From positions 1-28,605 of the forward strand of contig CAZJQO010000016.1 of the NCBI GenBank assembly GCA_964548595.1: a stretch of DNA of 28,605 nt. The letters are read 5' to 3'. How positions within the stretch are numbered: the first letter of the stretch is position 1; each line of letters begins with the position of its first letter. Shown here in pieces: positions 5,505 to 12,657 of this stretch. Origin of the DNA: JAJYVH01 sp964548595 (GTDB taxonomy: Archaea; Micrarchaeota; Micrarchaeia; Micrarchaeales; CABMGC01). The notes beneath the pieces were generated by a model that saw nothing but the letters and a program-made list of their open reading frames with translations, was not told where the DNA came from and made no database searches. The translations under genes and the position numbers were made by a program.

Positions 5505-7745
5505 ATGCAAATAGAGAAGCAGCTGGCGGACCTGCTGCGCAACCCGTTAGCGATAGCGTTCGTCGCCTACCTGTTCATTTCCCTGATTATCTTCTGGCCT
5601 GTGGCTCTCGGACAGAACGTGGTGTTCACCAATTCCAGCGACACGTACCAGGCGCTGGCCTACCTGTGGCACGTTCCTTACTCGCTCTTCGTGTCGCATA
5701 CGCCTGTATACTTCACCAGCGGCATCGATTATCCTGTCGGCGCAGCGCTCGCGGGCCAGTCGATTATGCCGCTTGCCGGCATATTCTCGTGGCCCCTCCA
5801 GCTAATCAACCGTGCCATGGCCTTCAACCTGCTCTTCTTCCTGGCATTCATACTTTCCGGCGTCTTCATGTTCATGCTGGCGGATTACATAGTGAAGAAC
5901 AAGTATGCCGCGTTCGTTGCTGGCCTGATATTTGCGTTCAGCCCCATGCATATAACGCAGGCGTACGGGCATCTTAACTGGGCGATGGTGGAGTTCATAC
6001 CCTTGTTCATACTCTTCCTGCTGCTCACGGTCGAGAGGAAGAAGCAGGTGTATGTGTTTGGGGCAGCAATTTCGTTCGTTCTGCTTACTTTCATGGGAGA
6101 CATAGAGCAGGGCATACTCACGCTTTTCTTCACAATACTGATACTCATACTCTACGCGATAAGCAGGGACAGGCGCAAGGTGTTAAACATGAGGACCTAC
6201 CTGCTGCTGGGAGAGATGGCGGTTATAGCGCTGGTGCTCTCTGCTCCATTCATCGTCGCAATGCTCCCGTACCTGCCGGAGGCGTTCAGCGCCGTTTCGC
6301 AGCAGTCCGGCACCCTTTACAACGAGGTGTGGAGCGTAGACCTTGCCTCTTTCTTCCTGCCGGGCTACTACAACGGCATATTCAAGGGCATCTCGAGCAG
6401 CTACTACGTAATATACCAGCCTGACATAACGGAGCGCGTAGCCTACATAGGCTACACAGTTCTCGCGCTCGCGCTGCTCGGCCTGGCATACACGTGGAGG
6501 CACAGGCGCGAAGATAACATGCATCACGGCCTGATCTGGCTGGGCATAGCGCTCGCAGGTGCGGTCATGGCGCTGGGCCCTGTGCTGCAGTTTTTCGGCA
6601 CTTTGACAGGCGTGCCACTGCTGTACGGGCTGTACGGCGCCCTGCCAATCTTCGACATAGTCAAGGAGCCTGACCGCTTCTTCTTCTTCGCAACAATAGG
6701 CCTGGCAGTACTCGCCGCTCTTGGCATAAAGAGCCTAGAGAGGTATCAGCTTCTCGGCACGCAGCGCAAGCGCCTGCTCTTCGCGATAGCGATCTCGTTC
6801 CTTATACTGGTGGAGTACAACGGCACTCCGCTCTCCGGTTCTGCCGCCCAGCAGCTGGTGGCGGGCACGCACATACCGAAGGCATACGCGCAGCTGGGCA
6901 ACTACACCGCCAACTTCACCACGCTCATGCTTCCTGCGCTTACAAACTACTCGAGCTACAACAAGGAGATGTTCCCAGCGCTTAACATGTACTACCAGAC
7001 GGCGCTGAACAAGCCGATACTCGGAGGCTATTCCGCCAGGCCGAACAGCAGCCAGAACGTGTCCGACGAGATAATACCTCTTGCAGCAGAAGCCTACTAT
7101 CTGGAGCAGGGCGACGGGCTTCTCTACGGCTCCCCTATAAGGGAGAACTACAGCAAAGTCACGCTGCTCCTGCTTCGTCTCTACAACACCAGGTTCGTTT
7201 CTGTAGACAGGCAGGCGTACAACACCACGAACCTGGAGCAGCTAGCCAGCTACCTTGAAAGCGTATTCGGCAACCCTGTATACATAGACAACACTACGCT
7301 GGTGTTTGCTGCCACGAACGCCACTTCAACCGCGGGCAACACAATCGCTGCCTACACCCCGGTGCTGATAGGCAGTCCCTATATATTCCACACCTACAGC
7401 GTCTGGGAGCCGGGCTGGGCGTTCTGCACATCGACTTCGAACTGCAACGCCACCTTTGAAAACACATGGTTCGGAGAGAATGATGCGTACATAGACGTGT
7501 ACTCACCAACGAACCAGAGTGTTAAGATGAACATGCTCGCGCTCTCCCCGACAGGGGCGAAGAGCGTCTACGTGTATATTGACGGCCAGCCCTACGAGTC
7601 GATGAAGCTCAACAGCACTTTCTCTAACTACACGCTTAGCTTCCTGATGTCGGCCGGCATAAACCAGATTGTCTTCGTGACTGCGACGAACAGCAGCAAC
7701 CCGTACACCGGGATGGGCGTGAAGAACATTACCTTCTCCACGTAG
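5505..7745 (+). CDS. Large polytopic membrane protein, GT-C glycosyltransferase-like
   Basis: The 746-residue protein is probably a polyprenyl-phosphate-sugar-dependent GT-C transferase. The first ~500 residues contain about 10-12 membrane helices. After helix 1 there is an extracytoplasmic loop with FTNSSDTYQALAYLWHVPYS and a DYPVGAAL segment, resembling the first-loop region of GT-C proteins, where an acidic residue is catalytic. The C-terminal ~240 residues are soluble and rich in N-x-S/T sequons (for example NYTANFTT, NSSQNVS, NSTFSNYT), so they are probably outside the cell and N-glycosylated. The start at 5505 gives MQIEKQLADLLRN just before helix 1; longer versions would run through the GT2 gene. 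It ends 2 bp from the convergent flippase. Its substrate and true family are unknown. Confidence 0.75.
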   Translation: MQIEKQLADLLRNPLAIAFVAYLFISLIIFWPVALGQNVVFTNSSDTYQALAYLWHVPYSLFVSHTPVYFTSGIDYPVGAALAGQSIMPLAGIFSWPLQLINRAMAFNLLFFLAFILSGVFMFMLADYIVKNKYAAFVAGLIFAFSPMHITQAYGHLNWAMVEFIPLFILFLLLTVERKKQVYVFGAAISFVLLTFMGDIEQGILTLFFTILILILYAISRDRRKVLNMRTYLLLGEMAVIALVLSAPFIVAMLPYLPEAFSAVSQQSGTLYNEVWSVDLASFFLPGYYNGIFKGISSSYYVIYQPDITERVAYIGYTVLALALLGLAYTWRHRREDNMHHGLIWLGIALAGAVMALGPVLQFFGTLTGVPLLYGLYGALPIFDIVKEPDRFFFFATIGLAVLAALGIKSLERYQLLGTQRKRLLFAIAISFLILVEYNGTPLSGSAAQQLVAGTHIPKAYAQLGNYTANFTTLMLPALTNYSSYNKEMFPALNMYYQTALNKPILGGYSARPNSSQNVSDEIIPLAAEAYYLEQGDGLLYGSPIRENYSKVTLLLLRLYNTRFVSVDRQAYNTTNLEQLASYLESVFGNPVYIDNTTLVFAATNATSTAGNTIAAYTPVLIGSPYIFHTYSVWEPGWAFCTSTSNCNATFENTWFGENDAYIDVYSPTNQSVKMNMLALSPTGAKSVYVYIDGQPYESMKLNSTFSNYTLSFLMSAGINQIVFVTATNSSNPYTGMGVKNITFST

Positions 7746-7747
7746 GC

Positions 7748-9340
7748 TCATCTGTGCCGGTGCCACATTTCCCGCTCCAGGAATGAGAAGTATGCAAGCA
7801 CCGGCTTCGCGATGCCGCTGAGCGAGCTTATCTGGCTGGCTGTGTTGCGCAGCATCTCTATGTCCTCTCTTTTCACCACGCGGAATGCCACTAGGAATAC
7901 GGGGTATGCGAGGAGCAATGCCGCTATGCCGTATGCGAGTTCGACAATCGAGCTGCGCAGCAGAAGCCCTGCCGCAAAAACGAGCGCAAGGGCTGCGTTG
8001 CTCAGCAGCACCATGGCCAGTCTCCTGTACTCAGTGTGCATCCCGAGCATAACGCGCACTCCTCTCAAGAACAGGTAGTCGTAGGCCAGGCTGCCTACGA
8101 AGAACACGGCTATTATGGCTCCGAGAACCCCGAAGGCGGGGGTAAGCAGCGCAAGCGCAGCAATCTGTATCGCCACAGCTATCGCTGCATACGAGAGCAG
8201 TTTTGAGGTGTTGCCTGTGGCAACGAAGATGCTCGTGGCGAGCGTTCCCACGAGCCCTATTATGGTGCCGAGCGCCACGAGGCCGAGGTAGAGCGGGGCA
8301 GAGGCAAAGGAAGTGGAGAGCAGCGCATAAACAAGCGGAGTGGCATAGGCGCCTATGTACGCTATCACCGGTGTGCTAGATAGCATTGCGTATTCGAGTG
8401 TCCTGTTGTATACGAATTCGAGGCTCTTGGTCCCCGCTTTCATCTTCCTTGTGGCCGCTATGCTGAGTGCTGGCAGTATCGAGAACGCGGCTGTCGCATA
8501 GAAGACAGAGAGTATGGTGCGGGCACGCACCGCTATTCCGAAATTGCCGAGCGCGTATGCTGAGACGAAGAAGCCCAACAAGAGGGTGGCGAAGCTTGGC
8601 ATGCTGCCCATCAGCGCGTTGTTGCCTGCTATGGGCAGCGAGAATCTGAGGCTCTCCTTCACCTCCTTTGCGTCCGGCCACAGCGCGCCTGTGTGCATGC
8701 GCTTGTGCGAGTAGAAGAAGACAACGAAGGTGCCTATGGCCGCCGCGAACGCGTAGCTTGCTAGCATGCCTGCAATTGCGCCCAGCGCGCCGTAGCCCAG
8801 CAGTATCAGCGCGACAGACGCAGCCAGCATCACAACATTCTCTGCATTCTCAAGCACCATGGCGGCTGCGTTCTTGCCCATGCCTATCAGCGCGCTGTCC
8901 GAGGTGCCGTAGAGGATAGAAAAGAAGATGGTGGTGGACGCGGTTACCAGCAGGTCAAGCGTTATGCCCGTTCCGCTCTCCAGACCCTGGGCAAAACCGC
9001 TTATGCCAAGGGCGAAGAGCGTCAGCAACAGTCCTATCAGCATAACTGAGAAGTAGCTTGCGCCAAGCGCCTTCCCGAACGCTTTCGAGTCGTTGTTCTC
9101 CTCAGCCTGAGAGAGGTGCTTCACAAGGTACTGGCCGAAACCGAAGTTTGACGCGGACGTAAGGAGCGTGAAGAACGCGAACGCTACTGTGAATATGCCG
9201 TAGAGATTAGGCCCGAGCAGCCTGGCTATTATGATCAGCGTTGCTATTCCTATGAGCAGCGCCGCAATCCTGCCGGCTGCAAGCGCGGAGAATGTCCTGG
9301 CGCTCCTGCTGCTCAATGTCTCCTTCGCCCGCTTCTGCAT
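7748..9340 (-). CDS. Wzx-like polysaccharide/oligosaccharide flippase
   Basis: This is a MOP/MVF-superfamily transporter that probably moves lipid-linked sugars across the plasma membrane. The 530-residue product has about 14 predicted helices. It opens with the family-typical segment: an N-terminal amphipathic stretch, then ALLIGIATLIIIARLLGPNL and YGIFTVAFAFFTLLTSASNFGF. This pattern (R-LGP--YG-F) is characteristic of RfbX/Wzx proteins. The start at 9340 is supported by a TATA-like box about 26 nt upstream. It converges on the GT-C gene. Together with the GT2 and GT-C proteins it forms a plausible surface-glycan group. The oligosaccharyltransferase AglB is not in the window. Confidence 0.88.
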   Translation of the reverse strand: MQKRAKETLSSRSARTFSALAAGRIAALLIGIATLIIIARLLGPNLYGIFTVAFAFFTLLTSASNFGFGQYLVKHLSQAEENNDSKAFGKALGASYFSVMLIGLLLTLFALGISGFAQGLESGTGITLDLLVTASTTIFFSILYGTSDSALIGMGKNAAAMVLENAENVVMLAASVALILLGYGALGAIAGMLASYAFAAAIGTFVVFFYSHKRMHTGALWPDAKEVKESLRFSLPIAGNNALMGSMPSFATLLLGFFVSAYALGNFGIAVRARTILSVFYATAAFSILPALSIAATRKMKAGTKSLEFVYNRTLEYAMLSSTPVIAYIGAYATPLVYALLSTSFASAPLYLGLVALGTIIGLVGTLATSIFVATGNTSKLLSYAAIAVAIQIAALALLTPAFGVLGAIIAVFFVGSLAYDYLFLRGVRVMLGMHTEYRRLAMVLLSNAALALVFAAGLLLRSSIVELAYGIAALLLAYPVFLVAFRVVKREDIEMLRNTASQISSLSGIAKPVLAYFSFLEREMWHRHR

Positions 9341-9360
9341 GCAGATGCTGCTTATTCAAA

Positions 9361-9371
9361 GCTTTAAAAGC
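9361..9371 (-). promoter_or_regulatory. TATA box for the flippase gene
   Basis: On the minus strand GCTTTTAAAGC is centred about 26 nt before the ATG at 9340, suggesting a leaderless mRNA. The remaining intergenic DNA (9372-9459) shows nothing distinctive. Confidence 0.5.
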
Positions 9372-9459
9372 ATTAACTCTCCCCTGCTTTAAACGGTCAG
9401 CTGAACCTCATTCGATGTTGCGTCTGTGATGGCCGGGAAGGATTCCTGCGCAATCGTGA

Positions 9460-10047
9460 CTAAATAAGCGTGGTCTCTGCAGGCAGGCCCATTATCGCCA
9501 AGAGCTCGTCCCTTACCGAAGGCAGCTGGGTTACGTCGTCTTCGTCTTCTGTGAAATGCCCCCTTCCCGGGTCAAGCACAAGCTTCGCATTAAGCTTCTC
9601 CTTGAAAAACTGCGCATTGCTTTCCGGCACGTATGGATCGTTGTCTGAGTATATTGCGACGAAAGACCCAGAATGCGATGCAGCCTTCTGCCAGTCTATC
9701 GGGGTCGTCTCCCACGGATTGAGTATTGGCTTCTCTTCCTCGCTGAGGCCTGTCAGAGTCGTCCAGCCAGCGACAAATACAGCTCCCCCTATTTTGGCAT
9801 AGGCAGGCAGCGTCTCCAAGTACCTGAGTATAGTCTGACAGCCTATGCTGTGGCCGACAAGGAACAGGCCAGCGTCAGCTTCCTTCGTCAGCCCTCCGAG
9901 GAAAGAAACCCATTCTTCGATTTTAGGCGTGTTCGTATTCGGCATATCTGGCACGATGGCTGGAACGCCCCTGCCCGCTAGCTCCTCCTTCAGCCACGGA
10001 ATCCAGTCGCTCTCAGAGTCACCTCCAAAACCGTGCACTATGACCAC
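9460..10047 (-). CDS. RBBP9/YdeN-like serine hydrolase (alpha/beta hydrolase)
   Basis: This is a small cytoplasmic alpha/beta hydrolase of unknown substrate. From the GTG at 10047 it has 195 residues, matching the usual length of the RBBP9/YdeN family. It begins with the oxyanion-region strand VVIVHGFGG. It then has the nucleophile elbow GHSIGCQ (Ser about residue 67), the acid-bearing YSDNDPYVP, and the catalytic His in GRGHFTEDED. An ATG at 10149 would add 34 residues but overlap the ferredoxin gene by about 90 bp in another frame, and those residues have no family counterpart. The GTG starts 8 nt after the ferredoxin stop, consistent with translational coupling. It is the third gene of the minus-strand operon 11226-9460. 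Its relation to electron transfer is unclear. Confidence 0.82.
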   Translation of the reverse strand: MVIVHGFGGDSESDWIPWLKEELAGRGVPAIVPDMPNTNTPKIEEWVSFLGGLTKEADAGLFLVGHSIGCQTILRYLETLPAYAKIGGAVFVAGWTTLTGLSEEEKPILNPWETTPIDWQKAASHSGSFVAIYSDNDPYVPESNAQFFKEKLNAKLVLDPGRGHFTEDEDDVTQLPSVRDELLAIMGLPAETTLI

Positions 10048-10055
10048 TCTGCCCG

Positions 10056-10511
10056 TCAGTCCATCTCCTCGTGCTTCTCCCACACTTCTGAAGGCTTCTT
10101 CGCTGCTCTCGGGCCCGTGTGCGGTATGTAGTGCCACTCGTTGCCCCACGGGTCCTTGACCTTCGCCTTTGTGGGCCTTACCTTCGTGTACTTCGATAGC
10201 GAGAACTCGTCCTTCGTAGGCTCTTCAGTGAGCATCGGTCCCTGTTGCGGTGCATACCTGGGTTCTTTGGGAACTGAGACTATCTCTATGCAGGATACAG
10301 GGCATTCGGTCGGGCAGATCATGCAGCCTATGCACCTGTCAACCTGTATCGGGTATTCGGTCATGTCCTCTGTCGACGGCGGTTGGCCCCGTGCATCCTC
10401 CACGTTCTTGTGCCTCGGCCTGGTGAAGTCGAGTGCGTTTACGGGGCAGACGTCTCCGCATATGCCGCACTGTATGCACTTGCTGTCGTCGAAAGTGTAC
10501 TTGAATGGCAT
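10056..10511 (-). CDS. Dicluster 4Fe-4S ferredoxin, NuoI-like
   Basis: This is an electron carrier with two [4Fe-4S] clusters. The 151-residue product has CIQCGICGDVCP (near residues 12-23) and CIGCMICPTECP (near 60-71), each a full CxxCxxCxxxCP motif. The roughly 36-residue spacer between motifs is longer than in small ferredoxins and resembles NuoI-type subunits. The C-terminal ~70 residues are charged and match no motif I recognise (DPWGNEWHYIPHTGPRA). The gene starts 7 bp after the stop of a five-helix membrane protein, so the ferredoxin may dock on that protein. No other complex I gene is visible in the window. Alternatives are a polyferredoxin subunit of another membrane oxidoreductase or a free electron carrier. 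Confidence 0.85.
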   Translation of the reverse strand: MPFKYTFDDSKCIQCGICGDVCPVNALDFTRPRHKNVEDARGQPPSTEDMTEYPIQVDRCIGCMICPTECPVSCIEIVSVPKEPRYAPQQGPMLTEEPTKDEFSLSKYTKVRPTKAKVKDPWGNEWHYIPHTGPRAAKKPSEVWEKHEEMD

Positions 10512-10518
10512 GAGCTGC

Positions 10519-11226
10519 TCACTTCGGCTGCGGTGGATTGATTGCTTCCTTCACAGCAGGCCTCGGCTTCGGTTCTATGAGCCTGTTGAGTATGCCTCCC
10601 CTGAAAGAGTAGAGTATCGCCGCAACGCCGCAGAGCGCGAGTATTGCAAAGGTTACGTAGAACGAGTATATCGACAGGTCTGGGTTGTTCTGCGAGTTGA
10701 AGTTAGTGTTGAAGTAGCCCCAGATGTTGTTCGCGCTCAGTGAGACAGTGGCCGGCAACACCGGTAATGCGGCAGCGCTCTCGGTAACGAACACGACCCC
10801 GGTGATATAAAGTATCGTGCCGATCAGGACCAGTATGGTCATCATGCTGTTGTACACAGGAACCTCGTCCGTGTCTACTATCAGCATCAGCACCAGCGCC
10901 ATCGCATAGAAGTCTATCGCAAGCGGCATGAACGGCACGGCTATTGGAAAATCTTGGTAGATTGCCGGCCAGAAAAGCAGGAAGCCAAGGAACACTACAA
11001 GGAAGATGCTTGCATCGCGCAGCAGTATGTACACAAGCCACCATATGTCCGCGGCAAGCCTGAGCGTGAACTTCTTCAATATGCGCAGGAAGTAGTTTCT
11101 GGCAATCTGCACGGAGAGCGCCAGGACCATCAGCATAGTGATGAGCACAACAATCGTGTTCTCTGTGTAAATGGATCCTGCGGTTACGTATGTCGCAGCG
11201 CCCTGGAGAAGCAACGGCACCCACAT
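10519..11226 (-). CDS. Five-helix membrane protein of unknown function, partner of the ferredoxin
   Basis: I do not recognise this 235-residue protein. It has about five hydrophobic helices (roughly residues 22-42, 63-90, 95-118, 128-150 and 188-212). A 40-residue extracytoplasmic loop before the last helix is rich in Asn and Ser. A Pro/Lys-rich cytoplasmic tail ends it (RLIEPKPRPAVKEAINPPQPK lies at the end). It is the first gene of the operon, followed by the dicluster ferredoxin after 7 bp and the hydrolase. It could be a membrane anchor or quinone-interacting subunit for the ferredoxin, but no haem-binding or quinone motif is visible. The start at 11226 fits a TATA-like box about 27 nt upstream. 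Confidence 0.75.
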   Translation of the reverse strand: MWVPLLLQGAATYVTAGSIYTENTIVVLITMLMVLALSVQIARNYFLRILKKFTLRLAADIWWLVYILLRDASIFLVVFLGFLLFWPAIYQDFPIAVPFMPLAIDFYAMALVLMLIVDTDEVPVYNSMMTILVLIGTILYITGVVFVTESAAALPVLPATVSLSANNIWGYFNTNFNSQNNPDLSIYSFYVTFAILALCGVAAILYSFRGGILNRLIEPKPRPAVKEAINPPQPK

Positions 11227-11244
11227 GCAATCAGAATCACTTGC

Positions 11245-11261
11245 AATAAAAATATTAAAAA
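11245..11261. promoter_or_regulatory. Shared divergent TATA region (membrane protein / class III signal peptide)
   Basis: AATAAAAATATTAAAAA is centred about 27 nt from the minus-strand ATG at 11226 and about 30 nt from the plus-strand GTG at 11283. The spacing suits leaderless starts in both directions, so the broken plus-strand gene may still be transcribed. Confidence 0.5.
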
Positions 11262-11282
11262 GGTATCAGTAGCAGAGATATC

Positions 11283-11477
11283 GTGCGACCGGTCAAGCTG
11301 CAGTCCGCGATGGAGTACCTGATGACCTACAACCGGGCTCTCCTTGCCTTTGAAGATCCACGCCTTCCATTGCCCGGGAAGAGTGTTCTGCGTTCTGCCG
11401 TTATGTGCGGCCATTTTCATCTGCCCTTTCCACCTCGCCCCTGTCCCGCCGCTGAAGCATGCGTATTTTCCCGCTAA
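11283..11477 (+). pseudogene. Truncated class III signal peptide (archaeal pilin-like) gene
   Basis: The first 16 residues, with the core LQSAMEYLMTY, match the start of class III signal peptides of archaeal type IV pilin-like and LamG surface proteins. These are cut by the prepilin peptidase ahead of a conserved hydrophobic helix. Here the expected helix (GWAILIIAVV or similar) is missing. After codon TAC at 11329-11331 the frame reads NRALLAFEDPRLPLPGK and ends at 64 codons without any membrane segment. The promoter and GTG start look intact. The simplest reading is a surface-protein gene whose body was deleted or replaced right after the signal motif. It could also be a recombination or donor cassette. 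Confidence 0.6.
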
Positions 11478-11579
11478 CCAGAGATAAAAGGCGAAACACA
11501 GCATGCTTGTTTTAAAATGTTCTTGTGCGGTAAGTCAGATGACTTAGTGGTATGCGAGGCAAAGAATTGGCACACAACA
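11478..11579. other. Intergenic stretch before the TRAM gene
   Basis: About 100 bases separate the broken signal-peptide gene from the TRAM promoter. They contain a TTTTAAAA element near 11511-11518 and the inverted repeat at 11531-11546. I see no credible coding frame and no tRNA. A small RNA started from the TTTTAAAA element is possible but unsupported. Confidence 0.4.
11531..11546. promoter_or_regulatory. Inverted repeat, possible operator for the TRAM gene
   Basis: TAAGTCA and TGACTTA are perfect reverse complements separated by two bases. The site lies about 34 nt upstream of the TRAM-gene TATA box, where an archaeal winged-helix activator could bind. The function is inferred from symmetry and position only. 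Confidence 0.4.
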
Positions 11580-11588
11580 CTTATATTT
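11580..11588 (+). promoter_or_regulatory. TATA box for the TRAM gene
   Basis: CTTATATTT would start transcription near 11610, giving a leader of about 45 nt that contains a GGTGA Shine-Dalgarno. Unlike most genes here, this one appears to be leadered. Confidence 0.45.
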
Positions 11589-11655
11589 GTTTTTCCACAC
11601 AGTATGTCTGCGCCCGTAAGGGATTGGGTGGGTGCACTTAGGGCTGGGTGAAGGT

Positions 11656-11895
11656 ATGGTGGGTGAATTGTTACAAGGCGAGACTTACGACATCGACATA
11701 AGGGCAAAGAACATGCGCGGAGAGGGTATCGGCACGGTGAACGGCACCGTGGTTTTCGTGAAGAACTCGAAGACAAGAATAGGCAAGGCGTACAGGGTCA
11801 AGGTAACAGATGTGTACAGGACATTCGTCTACGCAGAGGTCATGGACGAGAAAGGCAAGTATTTTATAGGTAATGGTAGCCTAATAGTAGATTGA
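11656..11895 (+). CDS. Small TRAM-domain RNA-binding protein
   Basis: Stand-alone archaeal TRAM proteins are single beta-barrels that bind RNA, and some act as RNA chaperones. The 79-residue product is almost entirely one TRAM domain. YDIDIRAKNMRGEGIGTVNG and VVFVKNSKTRIGKAYRVKV give the expected G-G-gia pattern, and VTDVYRTFVYAEV is the final strand. The ATG at 11656 was preferred to the upstream GTG at 11632 because GGTGA (11647-11651) lies 4 nt before it. The extra residues of the longer form are not part of the fold. psmB follows 46 nt downstream. A similar leader element (TAAGGGATTGG) precedes both genes. Family call confident; RNA target unknown. Confidence 0.88.
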   Translation: MVGELLQGETYDIDIRAKNMRGEGIGTVNGTVVFVKNSKTRIGKAYRVKVTDVYRTFVYAEVMDEKGKYFIGNGSLIVD

Positions 11896-11896
11896 C

Positions 11897-11916
11897 TTCT
11901 TTTCTTTCTTTATTTT
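11897..11916 (+). terminator. T-rich tract after the TRAM gene
   Basis: A pyrimidine run including TTCTTTTCTTTCTTTATTTT directly follows the TRAM stop. Archaeal RNA polymerase often stops at such T-tracts. The end of the same tract (TTTATTTTA) could double as the psmB TATA box. Confidence 0.4.
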
Positions 11917-11923
11917 ACTCACT

Positions 11924-11941
11924 TAAGGGATTGGTGAACAA
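11924..11941 (+). promoter_or_regulatory. Shine-Dalgarno region of psmB, shared with the TRAM leader
   Basis: TAAGGGATTGGTGA includes a GGTGA 4 nt before the ATG at 11942. A near-identical element, TAAGGGATTGGGTG, occurs at 11617-11630 in the TRAM leader. Confidence 0.45.
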
Positions 11942-12583
11942 ATGTACAATATGAAGGAAATATCAGAGGCATTGAAAAAAGGAACCACTACGGTAGGCAT
12001 CGTCTGCAGCGACGGGATAGTGCTCGGAGCAGACAGCAGGAGCACCATGGGCGACTTCATAGAGAGCGATGCAAGCATAAAAATGTACAAGATTGACGAC
12101 AACCTCGGCGTGCTGATCGCCGGCGTTGCCGGCTATGCCGAATACGTAGTCAAACTCCTCAAGGTGCAGAACGAGATGTACAGAATGACAGAGGGCAAGC
12201 CGCTCTCGCCCACTTCGGCCGCATCGCTTCTTGGCTTCATATTAAGGGAGAGCGCGAGCGAGTTTGCATACGCTTTCCTCATAGTCGGCGGCCTGAACAA
12301 CGGTGAAGCTGAGCTCTATGACATAGACCCGATAGGCAGCGCAAGCAAGCAGGCGAAATACACTTCTGTTGGCAGCGGCATGATGTCAGCGCTCGGCTAC
12401 CTTGACAGTATTTACGCTCCGGGCATGGTGGTGCAGGATGGGCTGAAGCACGCGGTGAAGGCGCTCTCCATGGCGATGAAGCGCAGTTCGGCTACTGGAG
12501 GCGACATGAGGCTTGCAGTTATATCGAAGAAGGGCTTCAGGGAGTACGGCAAGGAAGAGATAGACAAACTTCTGGCAAAATAG
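11942..12583 (+). CDS. psmB: Proteasome beta subunit (catalytic)
   Basis: This is an N-terminal nucleophile hydrolase forming the inner rings of the 20S proteasome. The 213-residue precursor has a 14-residue propeptide ending in Gly. Autocleavage would expose Thr15 as the catalytic Thr1 of TTTVGIVCSDGIVLGAD. Counting from Thr1, Asp17 (GADS) and Lys33 (SIKMYK) are both present, so the subunit should be active. The SGMMSALGYLD and later SSATGGDMRLAVI segments correspond to the conserved GSG and SGG/D regions around Ser129 and Asp166. The gene is followed 74 nt later by aCPSF1, a neighbourhood seen in many archaea. The alpha subunit and PAN ATPase are not in the window. Confidence 0.96.
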   Translation: MYNMKEISEALKKGTTTVGIVCSDGIVLGADSRSTMGDFIESDASIKMYKIDDNLGVLIAGVAGYAEYVVKLLKVQNEMYRMTEGKPLSPTSAASLLGFILRESASEFAYAFLIVGGLNNGEAELYDIDPIGSASKQAKYTSVGSGMMSALGYLDSIYAPGMVVQDGLKHAVKALSMAMKRSSATGGDMRLAVISKKGFREYGKEEIDKLLAK

Positions 12584-12592
12584 TGCCAGGGT

Positions 12593-12606
12593 CATTTTTG
12601 CTTTTT
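12593..12606 (+). terminator. T-rich terminator-like tract after psmB
   Basis: CATTTTTGCTTTTT contains two T5 runs within 10 nt of the psmB stop codon, as expected for an archaeal intrinsic termination site. Confidence 0.45.
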
Positions 12607-12657
12607 GGCAGCAGCGGCGAGGCACGCTGCAGCGGCAGCATAACAAACACTTAGAAG

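Noticed and set aside
11184..11504. Minus-strand frame across the class III signal peptide region
   Set aside because: It overlaps the divergent promoter and the start of the membrane-protein gene, and its sequence matches no known fold; I considered a LamG fragment but the motifs do not fit.
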